From assembly GCA_013140935.1 (NCBI GenBank), contig JABFSD010000826.1, positions 1 to 7,628 on the forward strand: a stretch of 7,628 bases of DNA, given 5' to 3'. Origin of the DNA: Acidobacteriota bacterium. GTDB taxonomy: Bacteria; Acidobacteriota; Blastocatellia; RBC074. The notes beneath the pieces are model-generated. The model saw nothing but the letters and a program-made list of their open reading frames with translations, was not told the origin of the DNA and did no database searches. Positions 1-5,370 of this stretch are shown here, piece after piece (within the stretch, counting starts at the first letter, position 1; the number at the start of each line of letters is the position of its first letter). A program made the position numbers and the translations under genes.

Positions 1-2
1 GT

Positions 3-629
3 ACACGACTGACTGAACAAACCGCGCGCGCTGACCGCCAACCGCTGCCGCTCGAAATCAATCAACTCGGCATTCGCTTGCTGGACATCCAGGGTGAACC
101 TTTCACTGCGCCACTGTTTTTCGTTTCGCCCAGCCAGATCAACTTTCTCGTACCTGATCAAATCGCTACCGGACGTGCGCAAATCTTTCTCACCGACGGC
201 GAAGCGCTCGTCGCACAAGGCGAACTCACCATCACCAACGCCGCGCCTGCGCTGTTTACGCTCTCAGGCAATGGCAAAGGCTTACCCGCCGCGCTGACGA
301 CGGAAGACGGCGACAATTACGCTTCGGTCGTGAAATCCGACGGCGCGCCGCGACCGATTGCGTTAGGCAAAGCTGAACGTCCTCAATACCTGTTGCTGTT
401 CGGCACGGGCTTTCGCTATGCCTATAACTTGCGCATAAAACTCGGTGGCGTCTTGCTCAAGCCGGTTTACGTCGGCCCGCAAGGTGCACTCTCAGGACTC
501 GATCAAATCAACCTCATCCTTCCGCCTGACACCCGCGCCGGTTTGCTCGAACTCGTCGTCATCGGCGATGGCGTGACGAGCAATGACGTAGAGGTGCTAA
601 TCGCCGACCCAGCCAAACCCACTCGTTAA
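3..629 (+). CDS. Exported protein with TIGR03437 C-terminal domain (5' partial)
   Basis: The frame is open from the left window edge to the TAA at 627-629, giving 208 visible residues, so the true start lies outside. The TTG at position 78 is only an internal codon. Visible residues about 15-205 match, from memory, the TIGR03437 domain found at the C-terminus of many large secreted Acidobacteriota proteins. The signatures are VSPSQINFLVP at about residues 42-52, a central GKGLPAALTTEDG stretch, and the closing GLDQINLILP with a short beta-rich tail ending in SNDVEV. The domain is beta-sandwich-like and follows adhesin-like or enzymatic repeats in other proteins; its own function is unknown. 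No membrane anchor is visible in this part. The missing N-terminal part would decide the role. Confidence is high for the domain and low for any function. Confidence 0.85.
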   Translation, partial: TRLTEQTARADRQPLPLEINQLGIRLLDIQGEPFTAPLFFVSPSQINFLVPDQIATGRAQIFLTDGEALVAQGELTITNAAPALFTLSGNGKGLPAALTTEDGDNYASVVKSDGAPRPIALGKAERPQYLLLFGTGFRYAYNLRIKLGGVLLKPVYVGPQGALSGLDQINLILPPDTRAGLLELVVIGDGVTSNDVEVLIADPAKPTR

Positions 630-717
630 CCTCCGCTCGCTTCTTCCGTTTGCAAACGACTTCACTGATGGCTTAACTATGCCCGCCGCACTTTGCGAGC
701 AAACCATCGGATTCGAT

Positions 718-758
718 GCCGATATTAATTAAGCGAACGGCAGTGTTGTTATATCGGC
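718..758. repeat. 8-bp inverted repeat
   Basis: GCCGATAT at 718-725 is matched by its exact reverse complement ATATCGGC at 751-758, with a 25-base loop. It is short enough to be chance, but it is the first of several inverted repeats in this gene-free stretch. Confidence 0.3.
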
Positions 759-849
759 TGACGCGCTAACGCATAACCCCGTTCACAATTTACCAGCGCC
801 GCTTTTTGAAGGCACCAATAGAAAAACACTGTCGTCGAACGTAAAAAGA

Positions 850-883
850 GGGCTGCGTTTCTTTGAAGAAGCGCAACCCTTTT
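850..883 (+). terminator. Rho-independent terminator-like hairpin
   Basis: Arms at 850-861 (GGGCTGCGTTTC) and 868-879 (GAAGCGCAACCC) form a 12-position stem with one C-A mismatch and one G-U pair. They enclose a 6-base loop and are followed directly by TTTT at 880-883. An A-run at 843-847 lies on the other side, so the structure could also work on the minus strand. It sits 220 bases after the TIGR03437 gene, so it may end that transcript through a long 3' UTR or serve a transcript not otherwise recognised. Confidence 0.55.
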
Positions 884-1043
884 CAGGACGACTTGATGAT
901 GTTACTAAACGAGCCAATGAGCATGATCTCAACCGTTTCTGCACTGGCGGTTGAAACCATTCGACACTACCGTTGCAACTGCCAACGGGTATGAGTCCGA
1001 CAGAATATAAATATAAATGAACGATCAAATCGCACCGCGTGCA

Positions 1044-1078
1044 AGCCGCGCATTTCTCCCCCAGAAAAATGCGCGGCT
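1044..1078. repeat. Perfect 12-bp inverted repeat (hairpin)
   Basis: AGCCGCGCATTT at 1044-1055 pairs exactly with AAATGCGCGGCT at 1067-1078 across an 11-base loop rich in C. There is no T-tract on either side, so an intrinsic terminator is unlikely. It could be a protein-binding palindrome, part of a structured RNA, or a remnant of a mobile element. Confidence 0.5.
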
Positions 1079-1090
1079 CAAACGCAGCGG

Positions 1091-1166
1091 AAACTTTAGC
1101 GGCCACGATGAGTGAGTGATGAAACTCACCCCAGCAAAGCAAAAGACGGTCTCACCGCTAAAGTTT
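1091..1166. repeat. Perfect 12-bp inverted repeats enclosing a hairpin
   Basis: AAACTTTAGCGG at 1091-1102 has its exact reverse complement CCGCTAAAGTTT at 1155-1166, with 52 bases between. Inside lies a smaller hairpin, GTGAGT at 1112-1117 with ACTCAC at 1124-1129. The 76-bp unit could be a small non-autonomous element or the base of a multi-stem RNA. I see no clear target-site duplication at its edges. Confidence 0.45.
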
Positions 1167-1271
1167 TGTGGTGGTCATTCTTTATGATGACGCTAATTGA
1201 GACGCGCTGGCACCGATAGACATCGGCCTCACTCGTCCCTCCTTCTCCAGCTAGCTGCTTCGTCAGACAAA

Positions 1272-1288
1272 CGGTATTTCACTTACCG
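1272..1288. promoter_or_regulatory. Dyad CGGTA-N7-TACCG upstream of the LysR gene
   Basis: CGGTA at 1272-1276 and TACCG at 1284-1288 form a perfect 5-7-5 dyad, and a further TACCG half-site occurs at 1311-1315. LysR-type regulators often bind interrupted dyads upstream of their own promoter, but this dyad does not follow the classical T-N11-A rule. It lies about 70 bases upstream of the proposed -35 element. It is a candidate operator only. Confidence 0.25.
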
Positions 1289-1354
1289 AAGTTCACTGCT
1301 GAATTTTTATTACCGTCTTTTGGCCCCTTGGCGACGATGATAGTGCGTAATGGG

Positions 1355-1383
1355 TTGCCATTTGTCTAACGCATTGTTTTAAT
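1355..1383 (+). promoter_or_regulatory. Sigma70-like promoter for the LysR gene
   Basis: TTGCCA at 1355-1360 and TTTAAT at 1378-1383 are separated by exactly 17 bases. Each hexamer matches the TTGACA/TATAAT consensus at five of six positions. The predicted transcription start would be near 1390, about 40 bases before the ATG at 1429. Confidence 0.5.
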
Positions 1384-1428
1384 CCCGGCAATCAAGATAC
1401 CTAATGACATAAGCTGGAGAAACTGATT

Positions 1429-2358
1429 ATGGAAATGGCACAGTTGCGCACCTTTCGCGCCGTCGCCGAGACCTTGAATTTCACGCGCGCGGCAGAGCGG
1501 ATGCATTTGACGCAATCCGCCGTGAGCCATCAAATCAAGGCGCTCGAAGAAGAATTGGGCGAACCGCTTTTCATTCGCGCCAAACGCGGCGTCAAGCTTT
1601 CGCAGGCGGGCAAGGCTGCGCTCGAACACGTCGAACGCATCCTTGATGAGACCGAAGCACTGCGCGAGCGCGTGTCAGGCCGCGCCAGCGAACCGCAAGG
1701 CCGTGTGCGCGTGGCCGCCGCGACGCAGGCTTTCGTCTATCTATTCGCGCCGCTCTTTGAGTCGTTCATGGAATCGCACCCCGGCGTAGATTTGATCTTT
1801 CGCACTACGGCGACGACTGAGCAAACCGTCGCTGATATTCTCAACGGCACGTCGGACGTAGGCTTCGCGTCGCTCGCGGTCTATTCGCCGAACCTGCAAG
1901 TGACGAAACTGTTCGATGACGAACTCGTGCTGGTGATGAGTCCCGCGCATCGGCTGGCGAAAAAGCGTTTGGTTACCGTAGAAGAAGTGCAAAACGAACG
2001 CTGGATATTGTTTGAACGCGGCGCTTCGATTCGGCGCGCGACCGACCAGTTCTTCGATCAAGTCGGCTTTCATCCCGACCTCGCGCTCGAATCGAACGAT
2101 ACGTTTTTCATCAAACGCATGATCGAACGCGGCCTAGGCATTTCAATGATGCCCGCGTGGGCGGTGATGGAAGAGGTCAAAGTCGGCAAGCTCGCGCAAT
2201 CGCGCATCACCGATCACAGTTTGCGCCGCGCCGTAGCGATGGTTTCGCTCGGACGCTTCCAGCCTTCGCCGACGCGGGCATTCATCTCTTATATTTTGCG
2301 CCACAAAGCGCAATTACAAGCGCTGGCTGAAGGCGAATCGTCACTCAAGAAAAAGTAA
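1429..2358 (+). CDS. LysR-type transcriptional regulator
   Basis: This is a complete 309-residue protein, the usual length for the family. Residues about 3-62 are the winged helix-turn-helix DNA-binding domain, with the family hallmarks FTRAAERMHLTQSAVSHQI and LGEPLFIR. A linker helix follows (about 63-90), then a periplasmic-binding-protein-like effector domain from about 91 to 300, including GRVRVAAA, the SDVGFASL turn and the GLGISMMP motif near residue 235. The ATG at 1429 is chosen because GGAG at 1416-1419 lies 9 bases upstream; a second ATG at 1435 would be less well spaced. Such proteins are cytoplasmic tetrameric activators or repressors responding to a small molecule, usually of a neighbouring gene. 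The nearest same-strand neighbour is the ATP-grasp gene 108 bases downstream, but no divergent partner is present, so the target and effector are unknown. Confidence 0.95.
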   Translation: MEMAQLRTFRAVAETLNFTRAAERMHLTQSAVSHQIKALEEELGEPLFIRAKRGVKLSQAGKAALEHVERILDETEALRERVSGRASEPQGRVRVAAATQAFVYLFAPLFESFMESHPGVDLIFRTTATTEQTVADILNGTSDVGFASLAVYSPNLQVTKLFDDELVLVMSPAHRLAKKRLVTVEEVQNERWILFERGASIRRATDQFFDQVGFHPDLALESNDTFFIKRMIERGLGISMMPAWAVMEEVKVGKLAQSRITDHSLRRAVAMVSLGRFQPSPTRAFISYILRHKAQLQALAEGESSLKKK

Positions 2359-2369
2359 AAAACACTAAA

Positions 2370-2446
2370 CGCGTTCGTAGTTCCGCCTTTAGGCGGTGGC
2401 CTTCGGGAAGATGAAAACCCCGCCTAAAGGCGGAACTACGAACGCG
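2370..2446. repeat. 77-bp nested palindrome (REP-like pair)
   Basis: The 27-base arm at 2370-2396 is perfectly complementary to 2420-2446, with a 23-base centre. Each arm contains its own small palindrome, CCGCC-TTTA-GGCGG at 2383-2396 and CCGCC-TAAA-GGCGG at 2420-2433. The centre holds CC-TTCG-GG, a stable tetraloop type. This is the architecture of paired repetitive extragenic palindromes: two units in opposite orientation. It lies in the 108 bases between the LysR and ATP-grasp genes and ends 8 bases before the ribosome binding site of the latter, so in RNA it would form a very stable stem close to the start of translation. No T-tract follows, so it is not a classical terminator. Confidence 0.85.
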
Positions 2447-2454
2447 CTTTCTAC

Positions 2455-2458
2455 GGAG
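2455..2458 (+). promoter_or_regulatory. Ribosome binding site fixing a GTG start
   Basis: GGAG at 2455-2458, followed by a purine run, lies 8 bases upstream of the GTG at 2467. This supports GTG rather than any later ATG as the start of the ATP-grasp gene. Confidence 0.7.
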
Positions 2459-2466
2459 AGAGAGCC

Positions 2467-3660
2467 GTGATTACACACTTACGCGAACGTTTTAACCGAG
2501 ACTTTACTGAGGCTGCTTATCAACGCTTCCTGCAAAACCTCGATGAAGCGTGCGGCATGAAAATCGAATTCCGTCCTTGTGAGACGCCGGTATTTTTGCC
2601 GCGCGACTTGCTGCAAAACATGGTCGAGAGCGGGCAGGAACTCATTCGCCAATTGCATCAACCTGATTACTTGCAAGCCTCCACGCGCGCGATTCCGGCG
2701 GCGTATCACGCACCCAACGAAGGCACGCACCCCGATTTCATTCAAGTAGATTTCGCCGTAACGCGCGATGCAGATAACCAATGGCAGCCGCAATTGATCG
2801 AGTTGCAAGGTTGCGCATCGCTCTATGCCTTCCAGTATTTGCTGCCGCACGCTTATCAGGAAGCGTATGGCTTCGAGGGATTGAACTACCTGCTCAATGG
2901 TTTGACGGATGAAAGCTATCTCGCCCTGTTGCGCGACGTGTTGCTCAACGGCTACGACCCCGCCCAAGTCGTCTTGATGGAAGTCGAACCTGAACAGCAA
3001 AAGACGCTGCCTGACTTTCGCCTGACCGAAAAGCTCTTCGGCATTCGCACCGTAGACGTAGCCCACCTGCGCAAACGCGGACGGCGGCTGACTTATGAAC
3101 GCGACGGGCAAGAGATCGAAATCGCGCGCCTTTACAACCGCGTCATCATTGACGAATTCGCCAGGAAAAACATTCAGGCCGCATTCGACTTCCGCGATGA
3201 GTTAGACATTGAATGGGCCGGGCATCCGAACTGGTACTTTCGTTGGAGCAAGTTTTCCCTGCCCTATTTGAAACATCCATCCGTACCGCGTGCCTGGTTT
3301 CTCAACGAATTGCCCGAAGTGCCGAACGATTTGGATAAGTTCGTCTTGAAGCCGCTCTTTTCGTTCGCAGGCAGCGGCGTGAAAGTTCATGTCACGCCCG
3401 AAGACCTGGCGGCGATTCCTGAAACAGAACGCGGCGATTATTTGTTGCAAGAGAAAGTAACTTATGCGCCTGCCATCGCTACGCTGGACGAGCCGAGCAA
3501 AGTCGAAGTCAGAATCATGTTCGTCTGGCCACAAGGTGCGGCAGAACCGGTGGCGGTGACTACGCTCACGCGGATGAGCAAGGGCGCGATGATGGGCGTA
3601 GACTTCAATAAAAACAAAACCTGGGTCGGCTCGTCGTGCGGCTTTTTTGAGCGCGCGTAA
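2467..3660 (+). CDS. Uncharacterised ATP-grasp-like protein
   Basis: The protein has 397 residues and starts at GTG with a well-placed Shine-Dalgarno sequence. The C-terminal half has ATP-grasp features: the lysine of FVLKP (K295), a glycine-rich loop FSFAGSGV (298-305), LQEKV (327-331), an EVRIM strand (347-351), and RMSKGAMMGVDFNK (369-382), whose acidic and Asn residues would bind Mg-ATP. The N-terminal half carries DFIQVDFAV (90-98) and LIELQGCASLYAFQ (110-123), a conserved-looking substrate-side motif reminiscent of pre-ATP-grasp domains of glutathionylspermidine-synthase-like ligases. No signal peptide or membrane segment is visible, so it is probably a cytoplasmic ATP-dependent ligase joining a carboxylate to an amine or thiol; the substrate is unknown. 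It lies downstream of a LysR regulator, separated by a large palindrome. Its last codons abut the truncated amidohydrolase, so loss of a few native C-terminal residues cannot be excluded. Confidence 0.8.
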   Translation: MITHLRERFNRDFTEAAYQRFLQNLDEACGMKIEFRPCETPVFLPRDLLQNMVESGQELIRQLHQPDYLQASTRAIPAAYHAPNEGTHPDFIQVDFAVTRDADNQWQPQLIELQGCASLYAFQYLLPHAYQEAYGFEGLNYLLNGLTDESYLALLRDVLLNGYDPAQVVLMEVEPEQQKTLPDFRLTEKLFGIRTVDVAHLRKRGRRLTYERDGQEIEIARLYNRVIIDEFARKNIQAAFDFRDELDIEWAGHPNWYFRWSKFSLPYLKHPSVPRAWFLNELPEVPNDLDKFVLKPLFSFAGSGVKVHVTPEDLAAIPETERGDYLLQEKVTYAPAIATLDEPSKVEVRIMFVWPQGAAEPVAVTTLTRMSKGAMMGVDFNKNKTWVGSSCGFFERA

Positions 3661-4232
3661 AGTTAAAGCAACCGGCGACGTTCCTCAACGAATGGAAAAA
3701 TCGCGGAGGCCGCGTCACGACGGGTTCCGACTCAGGCTTTATCTATAAAACATATGGCTTTGAATACATCCGCGAATTCGAGTTGTTGCAGGAAGCGGGC
3801 TTTCATTCGCTCGAAGTCATTCGCGCGGCGACCGACAACGGCGCTTCCCTATTGAGCGAACAGCAAGCCCGCAAACTCGAATTCGGCTTGATTCGTCCGG
3901 GTTATCTGGCTGACTTGGTGATTAACACCGAAAACCCGCTGGCGAATTTCAAGACGCTTTACGGCACAGGCGCAATCAAGCTGAACGATCAAACCAATCA
4001 ACCTGAGCGAGTGGGCGGCGTGAAATAAGCAGGTGGGCATAAGTTTTAAGGGATAAAGAACTCCGGCAGCCAGCGACTGGCGGCTTTGCCCCAATTCATA
4101 ATCCTGGAAAACTTATGCCGAGGTGCTTATACGATCAAGGACGGCATCGTTTACGACGCGAAAAAGCTGCTGGCCGATGTCGAAAAAATCGTTGCCGAAG
4201 CCAAACGCGGGGTCAGCAGTGCTGGGCAATAA
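3651..4232 (+). pseudogene. Amidohydrolase remnant: 5' truncated and split by a MITE
   Basis: The frame read from 3651 gives the C-terminal part of a metal-dependent amidohydrolase. A FLNEWKNRGGRV stretch leads into TTGSDSGF, whose Asp would be the conserved metal or catalytic Asp after strand 8 of the TIM barrel. EAGFHSLEVIRAATDNGASLL and the closing beta-sandwich motif GLIRPGYLADLVI follow. The frame stops at TAA 4026-4028, created at the edge of an inserted element. It resumes in the same phase at 4128 as YTIKDGIVYDAKKLLADVEK and ends at TAA 4230-4232. Family members are usually around 400-500 residues, so the signal, the metal-binding His-x-His and most of the barrel are missing. The first in-frame stop upstream is at 3648-3650, inside the ATP-grasp gene. 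An internal start near 3783 would lack the catalytic Asp. It is almost certainly non-functional. Confidence 0.85.
4028..4127. mobile_element. 100-bp MITE with TA target duplication
   Basis: The element starts AGCAGGTGGGCATAAGTTTT (4028-4047) and ends with the matching inverted repeat at 4108-4127, with 17 of 20 terminal positions complementary. It is flanked on both sides by TA (4026-4027 and 4128-4129). Removing the element and one TA rejoins GTG AAA with TAT ACG, restoring an uninterrupted amidohydrolase frame (GGVK-YTIKDG), which makes the insertion boundaries secure. The centre holds a small hairpin, GCCAG-CGA-CTGGC at 4069-4081, and no coding capacity. TA duplication is typical of IS630/Tc1-mariner transposases, so a related autonomous element elsewhere in the genome probably mobilised it. 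The family assignment is inference. Confidence 0.88.
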
Positions 4233-4262
4233 TGAAGCGCGATAGCTGACAACGGCGAATGA

Positions 4263-4382
4263 AATTGCAAAGGCACAGCGTTAAGCGATGTAGCGACCAA
4301 GAAAAAATACAGCGTCACCCGCGAGTTTATTGAGGACGGCATCCACGTAGGCAAGCGCGAATATTGCATCGGCGTAGTCTAG
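4263..4382 (+). pseudogene. Possible gene scrap
   Basis: After a TGA at 4260-4262 a short frame runs to TAG 4380-4382. Its last 27 or so residues, beginning KKKYSVTREFIEDG and ending GKREYCIGVV, read like real protein sequence with alternating strand-like character. No start codon with a ribosome binding site is present. I do not recognise the family. It lies between the dead amidohydrolase and the AT-rich minus-strand gene, so it may be a leftover of an older gene cut by the incoming module. It could equally be chance. Confidence 0.25.
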
Positions 4383-4420
4383 GGGTATCCTTATCGCAAG
4401 GTTTTGCCTAGCTTCGATAT

Positions 4421-5086
4421 CTATCGACGCGAGGCAATAGCAGAATTCGCAACCTTGATTAGAGTACTAGTTTTAGCGGCTTTGATTCCAACCGAGTACG
4501 TGAACGTGTTTTGCACCCAATATAATTTTGAGTCGGAGCAAACTGCGCCACAGGTAGTATCTTTGAAGTACCCTTTAATGTTATTTTTTAATTTTACAAT
4601 CTTATAGCCGCTATTAAATTGCGTCTCTCCTTCACTACCTGTCACGCTTCCCCAGCGGCAGGCGTTGCCTCCTTCGCAGTCGTCCGTAAAACCCAGTAAT
4701 ATCTCATAGCGGTCTTTCTCTGCAATTTGAATGACAGCATATATCGGCTGAGACTGTTTTTCGGTAGCTAGATAAGTAGGAAGCTTTACTGGCACTCGTG
4801 TCTCTTTTATGAGCCTTGCATATATTGGGTTAAAGGCGGAGTTTCGCTGAATTCCAGTACTGACGTTTTTTACCAACATTGCGGCGGAGATATTTATTTT
4901 TTGTGTGCAGAGGCTGTCTGTATGTCTCTGGTGATAAGGAGAAACCCAATATGCAGAAGACTGCGACCAGCTTAAGTTCACGCATACGACAAAGAACACC
5001 AATACCCATAAGGTCACTGTAACCTCGTGATTTTCCGTGCTAAATTTCAATCCTTGCATTAGTTGGCCTTTTAGTGACTTGTTCAT
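4421..5086 (-). CDS. Secreted or membrane-anchored cysteine-containing protein; candidate immunity protein
   Basis: This is a 221-residue protein. ATG at 5086 is preceded on the minus strand by GAGGA (5092-5096) at a spacing of 5 bases. After a polar N-terminus, residues 22-39 form a hydrophobic segment followed by SQSSA, an uncleaved anchor or a long signal peptide, so the rest should lie outside the cytoplasm. The C-terminal domain has two close cysteine pairs, C137/C143 (DDCEGGNACRWGS) and C179/C183 (TTCGAVCSDS), then a YWVQNTFTYSVGIKA strand region and VANSAI. I recall similar secreted domains in cyanobacteria and other bacteria without known function. It lies 284 bases downstream of the RHS protein with the GH19-like tip, on the same strand and equally AT-rich. 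A periplasmic inhibitor protecting against that hydrolase is a reasonable hypothesis, but no motif proves it. Confidence 0.75.
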   Translation of the reverse strand: MNKSLKGQLMQGLKFSTENHEVTVTLWVLVFFVVCVNLSWSQSSAYWVSPYHQRHTDSLCTQKINISAAMLVKNVSTGIQRNSAFNPIYARLIKETRVPVKLPTYLATEKQSQPIYAVIQIAEKDRYEILLGFTDDCEGGNACRWGSVTGSEGETQFNSGYKIVKLKNNIKGYFKDTTCGAVCSDSKLYWVQNTFTYSVGIKAAKTSTLIKVANSAIASRR

Positions 5087-5144
5087 AAATATCCTCAGGT
5101 AAATGAGAAGCGGGCAGAGCTAGCAACCGTGCCGCTTCCGCTTG

Positions 5145-5243
5145 CAGCGGTTTCAGTTTGAGTGTTCAGGTCGCAAGTACAATACATTAGGTGGCCATAA
5201 GCCGAAGCCTTCGTGAGCATGAACATCCAGCCTGAAACTGCTG
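5145..5243. repeat. 99-bp segment bounded by imperfect 24-bp inverted repeats
   Basis: Bases 5145-5168 and the reverse complement of 5220-5243 agree at 19 of 24 positions, including 11 of 12 at the outer ends (CAGCGGTTTCAG versus CTGAAACTGCTG). The segment occupies the spacer between the hydrolase-tipped RHS gene and the secreted protein gene. I see no clear target duplication. It may be a second small non-autonomous element or a structured RNA leader of the downstream gene. An overlapping smaller palindrome, CCGCT-TGC-AGCGG, lies at 5138-5150. Confidence 0.4.
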
Positions 5244-5293
5244 TAATGATCGATAGTCATATGGATGACTAGCGGGTTGCGCGATAAATTCAT
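5153..5293 (-). CDS. Possible 46-residue small protein
   Basis: A short minus-strand frame runs from ATG at 5293 to TGA at 5153-5155, with a GGGG run touching the start codon rather than at normal Shine-Dalgarno distance. The peptide contains MTIDHYSSFRLDVHAH followed by EGFGLWPPNVLYL, which looks protein-like, but I do not recognise it. It overlaps most of the inverted-repeat segment at 5145-5243, so it may just be a reading of that element. It lies between the RHS tip and the secreted protein on the same strand. Confidence 0.25.
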   Translation of the reverse strand: MNLSRNPLVIHMTIDHYSSFRLDVHAHEGFGLWPPNVLYLRPEHSN

Positions 5294-5370
5294 CCCCGAA
5301 TCAATCGAAAAAATAATCCTTCATTTACGTCTACGTCAACAGGCTAATTTTCACAATTGTCGCATTAGCT

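Larger units (their letters stand above)
630..1354. other. Long intergenic region without a convincing gene, hairpin-rich
   Basis: About 725 bases carry no coding region I can support. The longest open frame (783-1142, minus strand) starts with TTG, has no Shine-Dalgarno sequence, and gives a protein of scrambled composition with no recognisable motif. What is visible instead is a series of inverted repeats: 718-725/751-758, the terminator-like hairpin at 850-879, a perfect 12-bp stem at 1044-1055/1067-1078, a perfect 12-bp pair at 1091-1102/1155-1166 enclosing a 6-bp hairpin, and a 5-bp hairpin at 1213-1226. There is an AT-rich patch at 1004-1018. The stretch could be degraded mobile DNA or hold a structured RNA; nothing here decides between these. 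Confidence 0.5.

Noticed and set aside
896..994. 32-codon plus-strand frame just after the terminator-like hairpin
   Set aside because: Too short, with no good ribosome binding site and no recognisable sequence; it is expected by chance.
783..1142. 119-codon minus-strand open frame in the left intergenic region
   Set aside because: It starts with TTG without a Shine-Dalgarno sequence, spans three hairpins, and its peptide has no recognisable motif or protein-like pattern.
2370..2446. Palindrome as a rho-independent terminator of the LysR gene, or as a CRISPR repeat
   Set aside because: There is no T-tract after either arm, and it is a single inverted unit with no direct repeats or spacers.
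2479..3111. 210-codon minus-strand frame opposite the ATP-grasp gene
   Set aside because: It is the shadow of the plus-strand gene, which has a start signal and conserved motifs; the antisense peptide has none.
4383..4411. Possible terminator for the minus-strand secreted gene (CTAGG/CCTAG around CCTT/AAGG)
   Set aside because: The stem is weak and interrupted and no T-tract follows on the minus strand, so I do not call it a terminator.
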